NCBI GenBank assembly: GCA_965112735.1
Contig: OZ218953.1
Span: forward strand, 5,456,001-5,520,000
Direction: 5' to 3'
From: Phaeosaccion multiseriatum
Lineage: Eukaryota; Ochrophyta, other classes
Length of the DNA stretch: 64,000 nt
In this document: piece after piece, positions 32,746 through 42,089 of the stretch
Layout of the letters: each line of letters begins with the position of its first letter
How positions within the stretch are numbered: position 1 is the first letter of the stretch
Notes under the pieces: generated by a model
Told to the model about the DNA's origin: nothing
Database searches by the model: none
The model's input: the letters and a program-made list of their open reading frames with translations, nothing else
Position numbers and translations under genes: made by a program

Positions 32746-34428
32746 TCAAATGGCCTCCAAAAACAAGCGTGCGGAAGGCGACAACTCGACCGACCCTACA
32801 GCACCACCACAGCTACTGCCTGGTGCTGCCGCCGCCCCCTGCTGTTTCTTCCTCCCCCCCTGCCTGCGACCCGCTCCATGAACCTTGCCCCTCTCTCTCC
32901 GGCCCTTGTGCCGGGCCGAGCTCCTTCGAGTGTCGAGCTTGCGCTCCACAGAGTCCATCCTTGCCTGCAGCCGAGTCACGGCATGCTCAAGGGCCTCTTT
33001 TTCTTGCCGCTTCTCCGCCGCCATCGGAGTTGGTGGCCTCCACCCCTTGTCTTGTTGGGCGCATACCTGCTGGTCCTCCTGAGGCTGAGATGTACATGAT
33101 GCATGACCGCCGCCTTGCTGCCCTTGCTTGGTTTTCCTCCCCGGGGCAAAGTGGAGTCCCCAGGGCGGCTTGCTGTTCTTGTGGGTGTACTTTGTTCTGA
33201 GCAGCCCTGCGTTCCTCGTCTCTGCCACTGTTCCATGCATCCTTCCGCGCCCATCCCTTTCCTGGACAGTGCGCTCGATGGGAGCGGAGCCCGGCCTCTC
33301 AGCTCGTGCCGCCCCCCTCCCTCCCGGCCGCGGCCGAGGCTGAGTCTCCCTCTCACTCCTGGAGGAAGCTGCGGTCCTCGGTCTGCTAACTGTCTTCTTC
33401 TCTCCTCCCTGGTGCTCCTGCCGCTGCTTGAGAGCGTAGTTGCGAAGGATCCAGTCCTCTGCTCGACTCGCTCTCACTGCGGCAGCCGTTGGGGCGTCGT
33501 GAACTTGCACACGAGTCAGCCCCCTACCCCTTGCCAGTTGTCGCGTCAGTGCAATTGGCTGCAAGTCGACTTGCTCTGCAACACTGCTTCCTTCCACGAG
33601 CTGCTTTCCCCTCAAACTGGAGCTGCTGTTGCTCAGATGTGCGGCTATCCCACTGTCCTTCTTTCCTAATTCAGTGCGGCTGCGTGAAGTGGGTGTTGAC
33701 GAATGCGGGGCCTGCTCCCACTCACTTCCTTCTCTTCTTGTCGACAATGCGCCCTGCGAAGAACACGGCCTAGCCCGTGGAGTGCATGACGACACACGCC
33801 CCGCCGTGCGTGCCGAACACAGAGAAGAAGACAGAGTGGAAGCTGCGTCGGCGGAGGTTCGAATCGACGAGCGAGACGACGAGGGCAAGCTTGACGAGGA
33901 ACCGCCCCCTCCTTTCTCCCACGCTTCTTTCTTCTCCTTCTCGGCCTCCCTGGCCTGCCGTCGCAGCGAAGAGGATATATTCTCCTCCAGCTCCCAAGCC
34001 TCTTGCTGCTGCCTTCTCTTTGCAGAAGATTCGGTTGCACAATGCTTTTGCTGCTCAGCAAAGCTCCGATAGTTCACATCTGCCTCCACTTTCAGTCTGC
34101 TGACGTGCTTGCCTTGATAAGGCGTGCTTGGCCGGCCAAGCCGGCTCGAGTAGTCGCCAGGCCCAGAAAGTTTCAAGAGCTCTCCCCCTTGTTGCGCAGC
34201 CAAAGCGGTGGCGGCGTCGTCGTCTCGCTCCTCTCCCTTTCGCGGCGTGGGTTCTGCTTGCAGGGCGTTACGAACCTTGAGGTGCGGTGTCTTTAGCCCC
34301 TGGCGTATTCTCCACATCAGCTTCTCGGTTTTGGTCGCGGACTCGACAAAGGCCTTCTGGCGCCTCGCAGACATGCAGACGTGGCCATCGCGATACTCTT
34401 GCTGCTGCCCGAATTGTCCTCGAAGCAT
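32746..34428 (-). CDS. Unrecognised basic coiled-coil protein, single exon
   Basis: An uninterrupted frame of 560 codons runs from ATG 34428 to a stop at 32746. I do not recognise it. The first third is charged and helical (MSARRQKAFVESATKTEKLM; QQEAWELEENISSSLRRQAR; EAEKEKKEAWEKGG). A long Ser/Arg-rich region follows, then an Arg-rich stretch (RPRPGGRGAARAERPG), then a second helical segment with heptad-like pattern (EALEHAVTRLQARMDSVERK). The N-terminal YRSFAEQQKH and late TKYTHKNSKPPWGLHFAPG look more constrained than the rest. No membrane segment or signal peptide is visible. It is 317 bp upstream (same strand) of the NDUFA11-like gene and head-to-head with the glutaminyl-tRNA synthetase gene. 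A cytoskeletal or flagellar role would be a guess. The length of the open frame on GC-rich DNA supports coding. Confidence 0.6.
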   Translation of the reverse strand: MLRGQFGQQQEYRDGHVCMSARRQKAFVESATKTEKLMWRIRQGLKTPHLKVRNALQAEPTPRKGEERDDDAATALAAQQGGELLKLSGPGDYSSRLGRPSTPYQGKHVSRLKVEADVNYRSFAEQQKHCATESSAKRRQQQEAWELEENISSSLRRQAREAEKEKKEAWEKGGGGSSSSLPSSSRSSIRTSADAASTLSSSLCSARTAGRVSSCTPRARPCSSQGALSTRREGSEWEQAPHSSTPTSRSRTELGKKDSGIAAHLSNSSSSLRGKQLVEGSSVAEQVDLQPIALTRQLARGRGLTRVQVHDAPTAAAVRASRAEDWILRNYALKQRQEHQGGEKKTVSRPRTAASSRSERETQPRPRPGGRGAARAERPGSAPIERTVQERDGRGRMHGTVAETRNAGLLRTKYTHKNSKPPWGLHFAPGRKTKQGQQGGGHASCTSQPQEDQQVCAQQDKGWRPPTPMAAEKRQEKEALEHAVTRLQARMDSVERKLDTRRSSARHKGRRERGKVHGAGRRQGGRKKQQGAAAAPGSSCGGAVGSVELSPSARLFLEAI

Positions 34429-34654
34429 CTTGCCTTATTGCTACTGTTGCTACTTACAATGGCATTAGTTTCGTCATCCTTACATAGAAGAAGGGGCGTG
34501 TGGGAAGGAGGGAGAAGGGAGAATAAGAGGGAGAAAGGATTGTAACGTTCAATCGCCAACTGTGTCGTTCGTGCCTGCGGACTGGATTGCCAACAGGCCA
34601 ACCCCCCTGGATTTCCCTCCGCTTGGCCGGCCTTCTCCAATACTTTCTTCCCTT
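34429..34654. promoter_or_regulatory. Compact divergent promoter region
   Basis: Only 226 bp separate the ATGs of the coiled-coil gene (minus) and the glutaminyl-tRNA synthetase gene (plus). It includes the purine-rich tract GGAGGGAGAAGGGAGAATAA at 34506-34525. A shared promoter is likely from the spacing alone. Confidence 0.45.
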
Positions 34655-37600
34655 ATGGCGTCTCTGGTGGGGGAGAGCGCAGGCAATGGCGAGCAGCAGC
34701 AGCAGGTGGGGGCAGACCAGCAGCAACAGGACGGCAGCGGCGGCAGCAGCAACAACACCGCTTTGCAAGGCCGAGAAATGCTAATGGCCGTGAACCCTCC
34801 TGACGTGATGGAGCGCCACACTGCAAACACCAAGGGGAAGGTGCGCACGCGCTTCCCGCCGGAGCCCAATGGATACCTGCACATTGGACATGCGAAGAGT
34901 ATGAACATGAACTTCCGCCTGGCCTTTGAGAAGTTGGGCGTGGCCACGGAGGACAGAGAAACTTACTTTAGATATGGTGAGTAGAGTGGCGGGCTTGATG
35001 GATACCAGAGGCGAGGTGGAGAAAGAACGGCTTGGCGGATGACTTGGCGCAATGTGTGGGCGCTTCTGCCTAACGCTGTGGCGCTGTCTGCGGGTCCCCT
35101 TCCTCCCTCTCTCACTCCTTCAGACGATACCAACCCCGAGGCCGAGAGTCGGGAATACATAGAGGTGAGAGAGGGGACAAAGTGCTCAGTTCTTGCCAAC
35201 ACCCGCTGTGACTTTTGGTTTGTTGTATTCCGACTGAGCGCAGCTTGCCCCTGTGACGATAAAACCTATCTGAATCGTGCTTGGTGCGGTTGCAAAGAGT
35301 CTTTCTAGCGACTGCACACACCAACAAGCCAAACCCTTGATCATTTATTTGTTTTAATTTCTGATGGGGCTTCTTTCTCTCTGGATTCACCTGGGAGGAA
35401 AACGCGTTATTTGCCCAGAGTCTCTCCTTATGTTTGTTCTTGCCCCCCTGTCTTTGCGGCTCTGCTCTCTCCACACACACAACACACACACTTCTCGGAA
35501 ACGCGGTGCATCCCCGCACACGCCCACACACGCCCATGCGATGATGCATGCTTGTATACCTCCCTTGTACACCATTCGGCTCTGTGTCTGATCGATGTTA
35601 GTCCATTCGGGAGGACGTGGAGTGGCTGGGGTGGAAGCCCGCCAAGACCACCTACTCGTCCGAGTGCTTCGAGCAGCTCCACGGCTTCGCGGTGCAGCTC
35701 ATCAAGGCCGGCAAGGCCTACATGTGCCACCAAACCAAGGATGATATCGCCAAGTGCAGGGAGGTGCTTCTGCGCAAGCATCAGCCCGTGCAGTCCGGGA
35801 GCGGCCAAACCGAGGGAAAGACCGCATCTGCAGAAGGGGGGGGAGGAGAGAAGGAGAGCGGCGATAGTCCTTGGCGTGACCGGCCAATGGAGGAGAGCTT
35901 ATCTGTAAGTACGGCCTATGTATATCCGCCTTGGCCCTTGTTGGCGCCTTCGTTGCACCCTTTTCCCTCCCCTCCTGACGCACCAACCCCCTTTCATTCA
36001 CACTTTCACACTTTCAAACTTTTGCATCACACCCCCACATCACCAACACATTACCAAAAGCTCTTCGAAGACATGAGGAAGGGAAAGTTCGCTGCGGGGG
36101 AGGCCACTCTCCGCCTCAAGATGGATACGACCTCTCCCAACCCGAACATGTGGGACCCCGTGTCGTACAGGGTCAAGTTCGTGCCGCATCCGCACATCGG
36201 GGACGAGTGGTGCATCTACCCAACCTATGACTACACGCACTGCATCGTCGACAGCCTGGAGGACATCGACTACTCCATCTGCACGCTCGAGTTCGAGACG
36301 AGGAGGGAGAGCTACTACTGGCTGCTGGACGCGCTCAACATTTACCGCCCCAAAGTGTTTGAGTTCTCCCGCCTCAACATCACCTACACGGTCCTCTCCA
36401 AACGGCGGCTGCTCAAGCTGGTGCAGAAGGGCCTCGTGCGCGGCTGGGACGACCCCCGCATGCCCACCATCAAAGGTGAGAGGAAAGGGATGCACGCAGG
36501 CCAATGGCACAGGGCAGTGCTAGTGCTGGCCGGAGGAGGTTCTTGCTTTACACATGTGCTCCTCCGGCGCCTCTTGAATAGTGTCATGTACACGTAACTC
36601 ACAGGTCCTGCGCTTCTATATGTTTCTCCCGCCCCCCTCCCCCCTCTCTCTCCCTCCCTCTCTCTCTCTCTCTCTCTCTCCGTGTGTGTGTGTGTGTGTG
36701 TTGGTCCCTCTCCCTCTGGGTGCTGTGGGTAGGTCTTCGGCGGCGAGGCCTCACCGCCGACGTGATCAACACCTTCTGTAACGACATCGGCGTCACCAGG
36801 ACGGACGGTACCATCGAGTACGAGAAGCTGCAGCACCTCGCACGCACCACGCTCATCCAGAGCAGCCCGAGAGCCATGGCTTGTCTGGAGCCCATCAAGG
36901 TGGTGCTCACCAACTTGTCAGAGCCTCGCACCCTGGAGATCCCTGACCTCCCCCCGGCCCCTTCCAATGCTGCACCGAGCGACAAAGAGGCTGCTGCTGC
37001 TGCTGCTGCTGCTACGGCCGCTGCCACGACGCACACTGTCCGACTGACGAGGGAGATCTACATCGACTCCGAAGACTTTGCGAAAGTCGACTCTCCGGAC
37101 TACTTTGGCCTAGCCCCAGGCAAGAGGGTGGGGCTCAAGTACGGCTTCGTCATCCAGTGCGACGAGGTGGTGGTAGGGGAGGGCGAGAACGAGATAGCAG
37201 AGCTGCGATGCTCCACTGTGGAGCTTGGCGAGGGAGAGGCGAGGCCCAAGGGCTCTCTGCATTGGGTGTCTGTGGAGGATGGGCTGCCTGCGGAGCTGCG
37301 AGTCTACGATCACCTCTTCTCGGTGGAGGAGCCTGACGACCGTTGGGAGGCGCAACTCAACCCGAAGTCGGAGGTACGCAGGAAGGGGAGGGGGGAAGGG
37401 GGGGGCATCTTCGTCTTCACCATGGCTTGCTTTCTCTCCTCCCTGCTTGGCTTCCAGTCCAATCCCGCCTTTCCGTGTCCGTTCTGTCTCCGTCTCTGTC
37501 TCTGTCTCTGCCACGCCGCCCCTGGAGCAGATTGTTTACCCCAACGCGGTGGTGGACGCGTCGGTGAAGGGGGCAAAGACGGGCCAGCTGTTCCAGTTCG

Positions 37601-38205
37601 AGCGAACGGGCATCTTCTGTGTAGACAAGGACTCCGAGGGGGGGGAGGGCAAGCTTGTGTGCAACCGAACGGTGAGCCTCAAGGCCAGCGGGGCCAAGAA
37701 GAAGGACACGGGGCGGAGCAGGAAGGAGGAGCAGGCAGCGCAGGCGAGAGAGAAGGCGGCGAGGGCGCAAGTCCCTCCGGAGGACATGTTCAAAGCGCAG
37801 ACCGACAAGTACGGCAAGTTCGATGAAAGTGGAGTGCCCACGCACGACGCCGCAGGGGAGGAGCTCAGCAAGAGCGCGGTCAAGAAGCTCAAGAAGGAGT
37901 GGGAGAAGCAGAAGAAGGTGCGTGGGTGCGTTGCTTGTTGGGCCGGGCTGAGGCTGCTCGCTCCGCACGCAAGGCCCAGAAAAGACGGTTGGTTGTGTGC
38001 AGAGGAGCGGGCGAACAGACGTGTGTAGGTGTGTAGGGGTCAGAAGGAGGAGTGCACATACAGAGAACATGCTTCCGCCCCCTACTCACTCACTCGCTCA
38101 CTTGCTTGCGTGCTTTGCTCATCTTGCCCTCTGCCTCCCCCTCCCCCTGCTCTCTGTTCAACGCCTTGCTCACAGCTTTACAACAGTGCTTCCAAGGGCA
38201 AGTAG
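34655..38205 (+). CDS. QARS1: Glutaminyl-tRNA synthetase, cytosolic
   Basis: Seven exons join in phase to 712 residues: 34655-34976, 35124-35164, 35602-35904, 36061-36475, 36733-37373, 37531-37917, 38176-38205. The enzyme charges tRNA-Gln with glutamine. The class I HIGH motif is in [18 protein letters not shown] (about residues 63-80). [25 protein letters not shown] and DPVSYRVKF-type segments follow, then [16 protein letters not shown] and [16 protein letters not shown], where VLSKR is the GlnRS form of [23 protein letters not shown] ends the catalytic core. The anticodon-binding beta barrels follow ([22 protein letters not shown]). A Gln-rich N terminus, a Ser/Gly insert near residue 200 and an Ala run near residue 450 are lineage-specific. 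The C-terminal helix ([20 protein letters not shown]) resembles the Lys-rich tails of eukaryotic synthetases. The last exon is only nine codons plus stop. Confidence 0.95.
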
Positions 38206-38349
38206 CCGCCCGGCGTGGGAGAGCAGCACAGCGGGTTGGGTTTGTAAATACTCTGCGCGACACACTCGTGTACATAGCGCAAACGTTCCATCCACTTGTT
38301 AGTCTCTGCCCTGTCGTGATTTTTATTACTGCGATAAGTTTGAGCCTAC

Positions 38350-38355
38350 AATAAA
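38350..38355 (+). terminator. Polyadenylation signal AATAAA after GlnRS gene
   Basis: AATAAA lies 145 bases past the GlnRS stop, in AT-rich sequence and followed by TGTAAAGC. The next gene ends on the opposite strand 67 bp further on. Confidence 0.5.
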
Positions 38356-38421
38356 TGGAATGTAAAGCATTGCCTACTTTTTTTAAAAAAAAAAAAGGAA
38401 AAAAAAAACGGAAGCATGTGC

Positions 38422-40113
38422 CTACTCTGGCTGCTTGCTCTGCTCCCACCCGCCCCCCAAGAAGCTCCGCATGATGGCCTCTGTGACGGAGTCCGCTCCA
38501 CACAGGGACATATCGAAACAGTTGTCCTGCCCTTGTCCCTGCCCCTTTGCCTCCCCCTGGGCCTGTCCCCCCTGGGCCTGCCCCTCTCCTCTGTGGGACC
38601 GGCCCCAGCCATCATCATCCTCATCATGACGATCAAAATCATCTAATTTTGACGCTGCACTGCCGAGGAGGTTGCTGCCGAAGTCGTAGGCAATGGTAGA
38701 GCCCGCAGAGGAGGAGAGCGTTCTTGCTGCGGGGGAGAGTACCGCCCTGGGCCTGGGCAGCTCAACTACAACAGGAGGGAGTACCGCAGAGGCACTCACA
38801 GGAGGGGGTGCCGCAGACACACTCACGTCATCATTGTCAAGCGGGACAATCTCCATGCCCTCCTCCTCCGCCCCTTGGAGCGAGAGAGGCGCTGCCCTCG
38901 ATATCCCCCCTGTCATCACTGAATCCATGTCATCGGCCATAAGACCGCCCTGGGGCTCCTCCCCCGCCTCCTCCCCCATCGCTGCCTCCACAGCAGCGGC
39001 TCCTCCACCCCCGCTTTTCTCTCCGCCGTCCTCTTCGCTTCCAACTGCTTGGGCTGGTGCAGCCCCTTCTTTCGCCGCCGCGGCATTACCCCGTCGTCTG
39101 CGCATACCCAGGAGAACGAGGAAGGCTCCGATGACCACTAGCAGTGCAGCCGCGGAGATGACGGAGGCGCGCTGCCAAGACGTGAGACGATGGGCGGCAG
39201 TCTCGTCTTGTGCCTGTGAGGCTGCTGGCGAGGGCGGGAGTGCGCCCCGGACGCCTCTCGGAGCAGGGTTCGGCGATGGCGATGGCGTCTTGTCACTGAC
39301 AGGCTCGTCCGCGACGCTCCTGCCAGACTCAGAAGGCTCCGAAGGCTCAGAAGTCGCCGTTAGAATGTCCTCTGGGGACGAGTCTGCTGCTCCGCCACGA
39401 TTAGCACTCCCATCGGTGGCCGTGCCTGGCTCGGGGTCACCCCCCCCCCCCCTTTCCCGGTCGCGCGATTCTCTGTCAGCGGGATCCCCGTCGAACTCGT
39501 CACGAGGGGCAGACAGCCCCGGAAATACACCCAAAGGCTCAGAAGTCGCCGCTAGATTATCCTCTGGGGAAGGCTCTGCTGCTCCGCCACGGTCAGCACT
39601 CCCCTCGGTGGCTGTACCTGGCTCTGGGCCACTCCCTGCCCCCGTTTCGGGGCCGCCATCTCTTTCGTAGTCCCGCCCTTCTCCGTCGCCGGGGTCTGAC
39701 TCTGTTCTGCCATCGGTGGTGGCGTCTGGCTCGGTGTCCGCGTCTGGCTCTGCGTCTCGGGGACCAACATTAGGGGAGGACAGCCCCGGGAATACACCCC
39801 CCTCCCTCCCCAAGAAGTCCAATGCCTCGTCCCGCGCTTCTCCTTGCCCAGGTCCGACCCTGTCAGTGGTACCAGCGTCACCACGATCGCCATCTTCCTC
39901 GTCGTTTCCTCTTTCGATAGCGGTGCCTGGTGACTCTGTGTCTCGGGGAGCGTCACGAGGGGAGGACAGCTCCGGGGATGTAGTCGCTTCCCCCTCCCTC
40001 GTTAAGGAATCGGATGCCTCTCCTGTCCAAGCCACGTACTCATCACCATAGCAAAGGATTGTAGTAGTGTATATCGACATTGAAAATGAAAAGAAAAAAA
40101 GGGGGGGGGACAT
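38422..40113 (-). CDS. Single-pass membrane protein with acidic Pro/Ser-rich ectodomain
   Basis: An uninterrupted frame from ATG 40113 (563 residues; in-frame ATGs also at 40194 and 40080). From 40113 it begins with a signal-like hydrophobic stretch (MSPPLFFFSFSMSIYTTTIL). A long acidic, Pro/Ser/Thr-rich region follows with a recurring module: SSPEDxxxATSEP, FPGLSSP/FPGLSAP, PEPGTATEGSA and PEPGTATDGSA. One transmembrane helix (SVISAAALLVVIGAFLVLLG, near residues 312-334) is followed by a RRRR stop-transfer and a cytoplasmic tail with acidic stretches and QAQGGQAQGEAKGQGQGQ. I recognise no family; the layout is that of a cell-surface mucin-like or receptor-like protein. Its 5' end abuts the duplicated RAB3GAP1 fragment at 40128. 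The ATG at 40194 would place the N terminus on antisense RAB3GAP1 sequence, so 40113 is preferred. Confidence 0.65.
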   Translation of the reverse strand: MSPPLFFFSFSMSIYTTTILCYGDEYVAWTGEASDSLTREGEATTSPELSSPRDAPRDTESPGTAIERGNDEEDGDRGDAGTTDRVGPGQGEARDEALDFLGREGGVFPGLSSPNVGPRDAEPDADTEPDATTDGRTESDPGDGEGRDYERDGGPETGAGSGPEPGTATEGSADRGGAAEPSPEDNLAATSEPLGVFPGLSAPRDEFDGDPADRESRDRERGGGGDPEPGTATDGSANRGGAADSSPEDILTATSEPSEPSESGRSVADEPVSDKTPSPSPNPAPRGVRGALPPSPAASQAQDETAAHRLTSWQRASVISAAALLVVIGAFLVLLGMRRRRGNAAAAKEGAAPAQAVGSEEDGGEKSGGGGAAAVEAAMGEEAGEEPQGGLMADDMDSVMTGGISRAAPLSLQGAEEEGMEIVPLDNDDVSVSAAPPPVSASAVLPPVVVELPRPRAVLSPAARTLSSSAGSTIAYDFGSNLLGSAASKLDDFDRHDEDDDGWGRSHRGEGQAQGGQAQGEAKGQGQGQDNCFDMSLCGADSVTEAIMRSFLGGGWEQSKQPE

Positions 40114-40127
40114 TATTGGGCGGGTCA

Positions 40128-40493
40128 AAAATGGAAAAGGGCTCGCATGATTTGGCGACGACTTGGATAACCACTTCGTGGATGAGCTTCGCAAGCGGGC
40201 AGAAGACAGGGCTTTTTTTCTTTTGCTTCATGGAAAAGGAGAGTCCATGGGCGGACTACAGCTGTGCCACCGACTTTGAGCACTTCGTGAATGACATTGA
40301 GACCGTGCTGAGGAAGTGGGGAACCTACCGGGAGGACAGCGCCTCCGCCTCCGACGAGGGAGGCGTTCACCGAGACAGCTTGAGCAAGACCTTGACGTTC
40401 GAGGGTCAGCAATATAAGCTCTTTGTTGGCGAGGGGGCTTATAGTTCCGCTACTACTAGTGGCTCTTACAGGCTGCAACCATTGTCTGCGCTG
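40128..40493 (+). pseudogene. Duplicated 5' fragment of RAB3GAP1 (copy A1)
   Basis: 366 bp matching 41189-41554 at the DNA level in my comparison, with identical translation from the ATG (40131) through about 121 codons. After ...TGTCTGCGCTG the copies diverge: this one runs into GACTGGGGATGCGG and stops at 40514. The result is a truncated 127-codon frame without the rest of the gene. It directly precedes, in opposite orientation, the start of the membrane-protein gene. Confidence 0.9.
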
Positions 40494-40598
40494 GACTGGG
40501 GATGCGGATGGTGATGGAGTAGTGGAGTGTGGAGGGGAAGGTGAGGGGGGGGAGAGGCGAGCCGGAGGGACGAGTTGAGGGACTGGAAATCCAGTTGA

Positions 40599-40763
40599 GT
40601 TGGAGTGTGCGCGGCACCGTCAGGGGGGCGGTGCCGGGTGCGCAAAGACTCGTCCTCCTCTCTAACTTCCGACTGGCAAGTACCCCCTTTTACCTAACTG
40701 TAATACTATTGTGTGGGCATTTGTGAGTGTGGGGGGAGGTACCCGACCGGGAAGGCCGTGAAA
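40599..40763 (+). repeat. Direct repeat B1 (upstream copy of RAB3GAP1 5' flank)
   Basis: 165 bp matching 41027-41191. It contains a stem of GGCACCG / CGGTGCC around TCAGGGGGG, and ends GGGAAGGCCGTGAAA. Confidence 0.9.
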
Positions 40764-41026
40764 GGGGAGTTTTCGTAACCCCGGTGGGAAAACGACTTTT
40801 CACGGACTGGCAAGGGAGGGTAGGTTAGAAACTTGAGGGTGTGGCATAAGAGGACTGTGGTGTGGTGTGGTGGAGTGGAAGTGAGGATAGGAGTCGCTGC
40901 CCTGAAAGCAGCTAACGCGGTGAATCTTCTCCCACCCACCCGCCCCGGGGGACTGGTGGACTCAGTGGGGAGATATTCGAGGGGTACCCATTGGTATCTA
41001 CCGCGGGGAGATAGAGAATCGGGTGG

Positions 41027-41191
41027 GTTGGAGTGTGCGCGGCACCGTCAGGGGGGCGGTGCCGGGTGCGCAAAGACTCGTCCTCCTCTCTAACTTCCGA
41101 CTGGCAAGTACCCCCTTTTACCTAACTGTAATACTATTGTGTGGGCATTTGTGAGTGTGGGGGGAGGTACCCGACCGGGAAGGCCGTGAAA
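41027..41191 (+). repeat. Direct repeat B2, abutting RAB3GAP1 start
   Basis: Second copy of the 165-bp block. It overlaps the start of copy A2 (41189-41554) by AAA, so B2 joins A2 exactly at a short A run one base before the RAB3GAP1 ATG. B2 is thus the immediate 5' flank of the intact gene. Confidence 0.9.
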
Positions 41192-42039
41192 ATGGAAAAG
41201 GGCTCGCATGATTTGGCGACGACTTGGATAACCACTTCGTGGATGAGCTTCGCAAGCGGGCAGAAGACAGGGCTTTTTTTCTTTTGCTTCATGGAAAAGG
41301 AGAGTCCATGGGCGGACTACAGCTGTGCCACCGACTTTGAGCACTTCGTGAATGACATTGAGACCGTGCTGAGGAAGTGGGGAACCTACCGGGAGGACAG
41401 CGCCTCCGCCTCCGACGAGGGAGGCGTTCACCGAGACAGCTTGAGCAAGACCTTGACGTTCGAGGGTCAGCAATATAAGCTCTTTGTTGGCGAGGGGGCT
41501 TATAGTTCCGCTACTACTAGTGGCTCTTACAGGCTGCAACCATTGTCTGCGCTGTACCGTCCAGATGATCTGGCACTGTTCTCGCCCGATGCTCTCCAGT
41601 CCCACCCTTTCCAACGGTGGTTCGGCTTGCGCAATGGGTACATTGTCCTCTCTGGCCCGGCCCCTGACCAGTCTTTCGCTTCAAGGGCAAGGAACGAAGT
41701 GGGGGATTTGGAGTTGAAGAAGAGGCGGAGAGCAGAGGACAGCAGTCACACAGGAATGCAGACCTCTCCGCGACCGCAGCAGCAGCAACAGCAGCATCAA
41801 AGACTGGCCGGTGGCCAGCCCCCCCTATCACTCACTCAGCTGTTGTCCTCTGTCATCATCGCCCTGAGCAACGTCAACCTAGCAACCCCCGTGCTGGTGT
41901 TCTGCCCAGGGGCCTACAATCAGGTGGGCGACAGAAACGACGTCAAAGTCAAGGGATATGCCCTTCCTGGTCCGCCTCCTGGCGCAGGCCAAGACGACCC
42001 CACCTTTTCAGAAGGGAGGGAAGTACCGCCAGCCACCGC

Positions 42040-42089
<50 letters not shown>

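Noticed and set aside
38380-38412. A-rich tract as a retroposed poly(A) tail
   Set aside because: It sits between two convergent gene ends with no processed-gene sequence before it; a simple A/T tract is the plainer reading.
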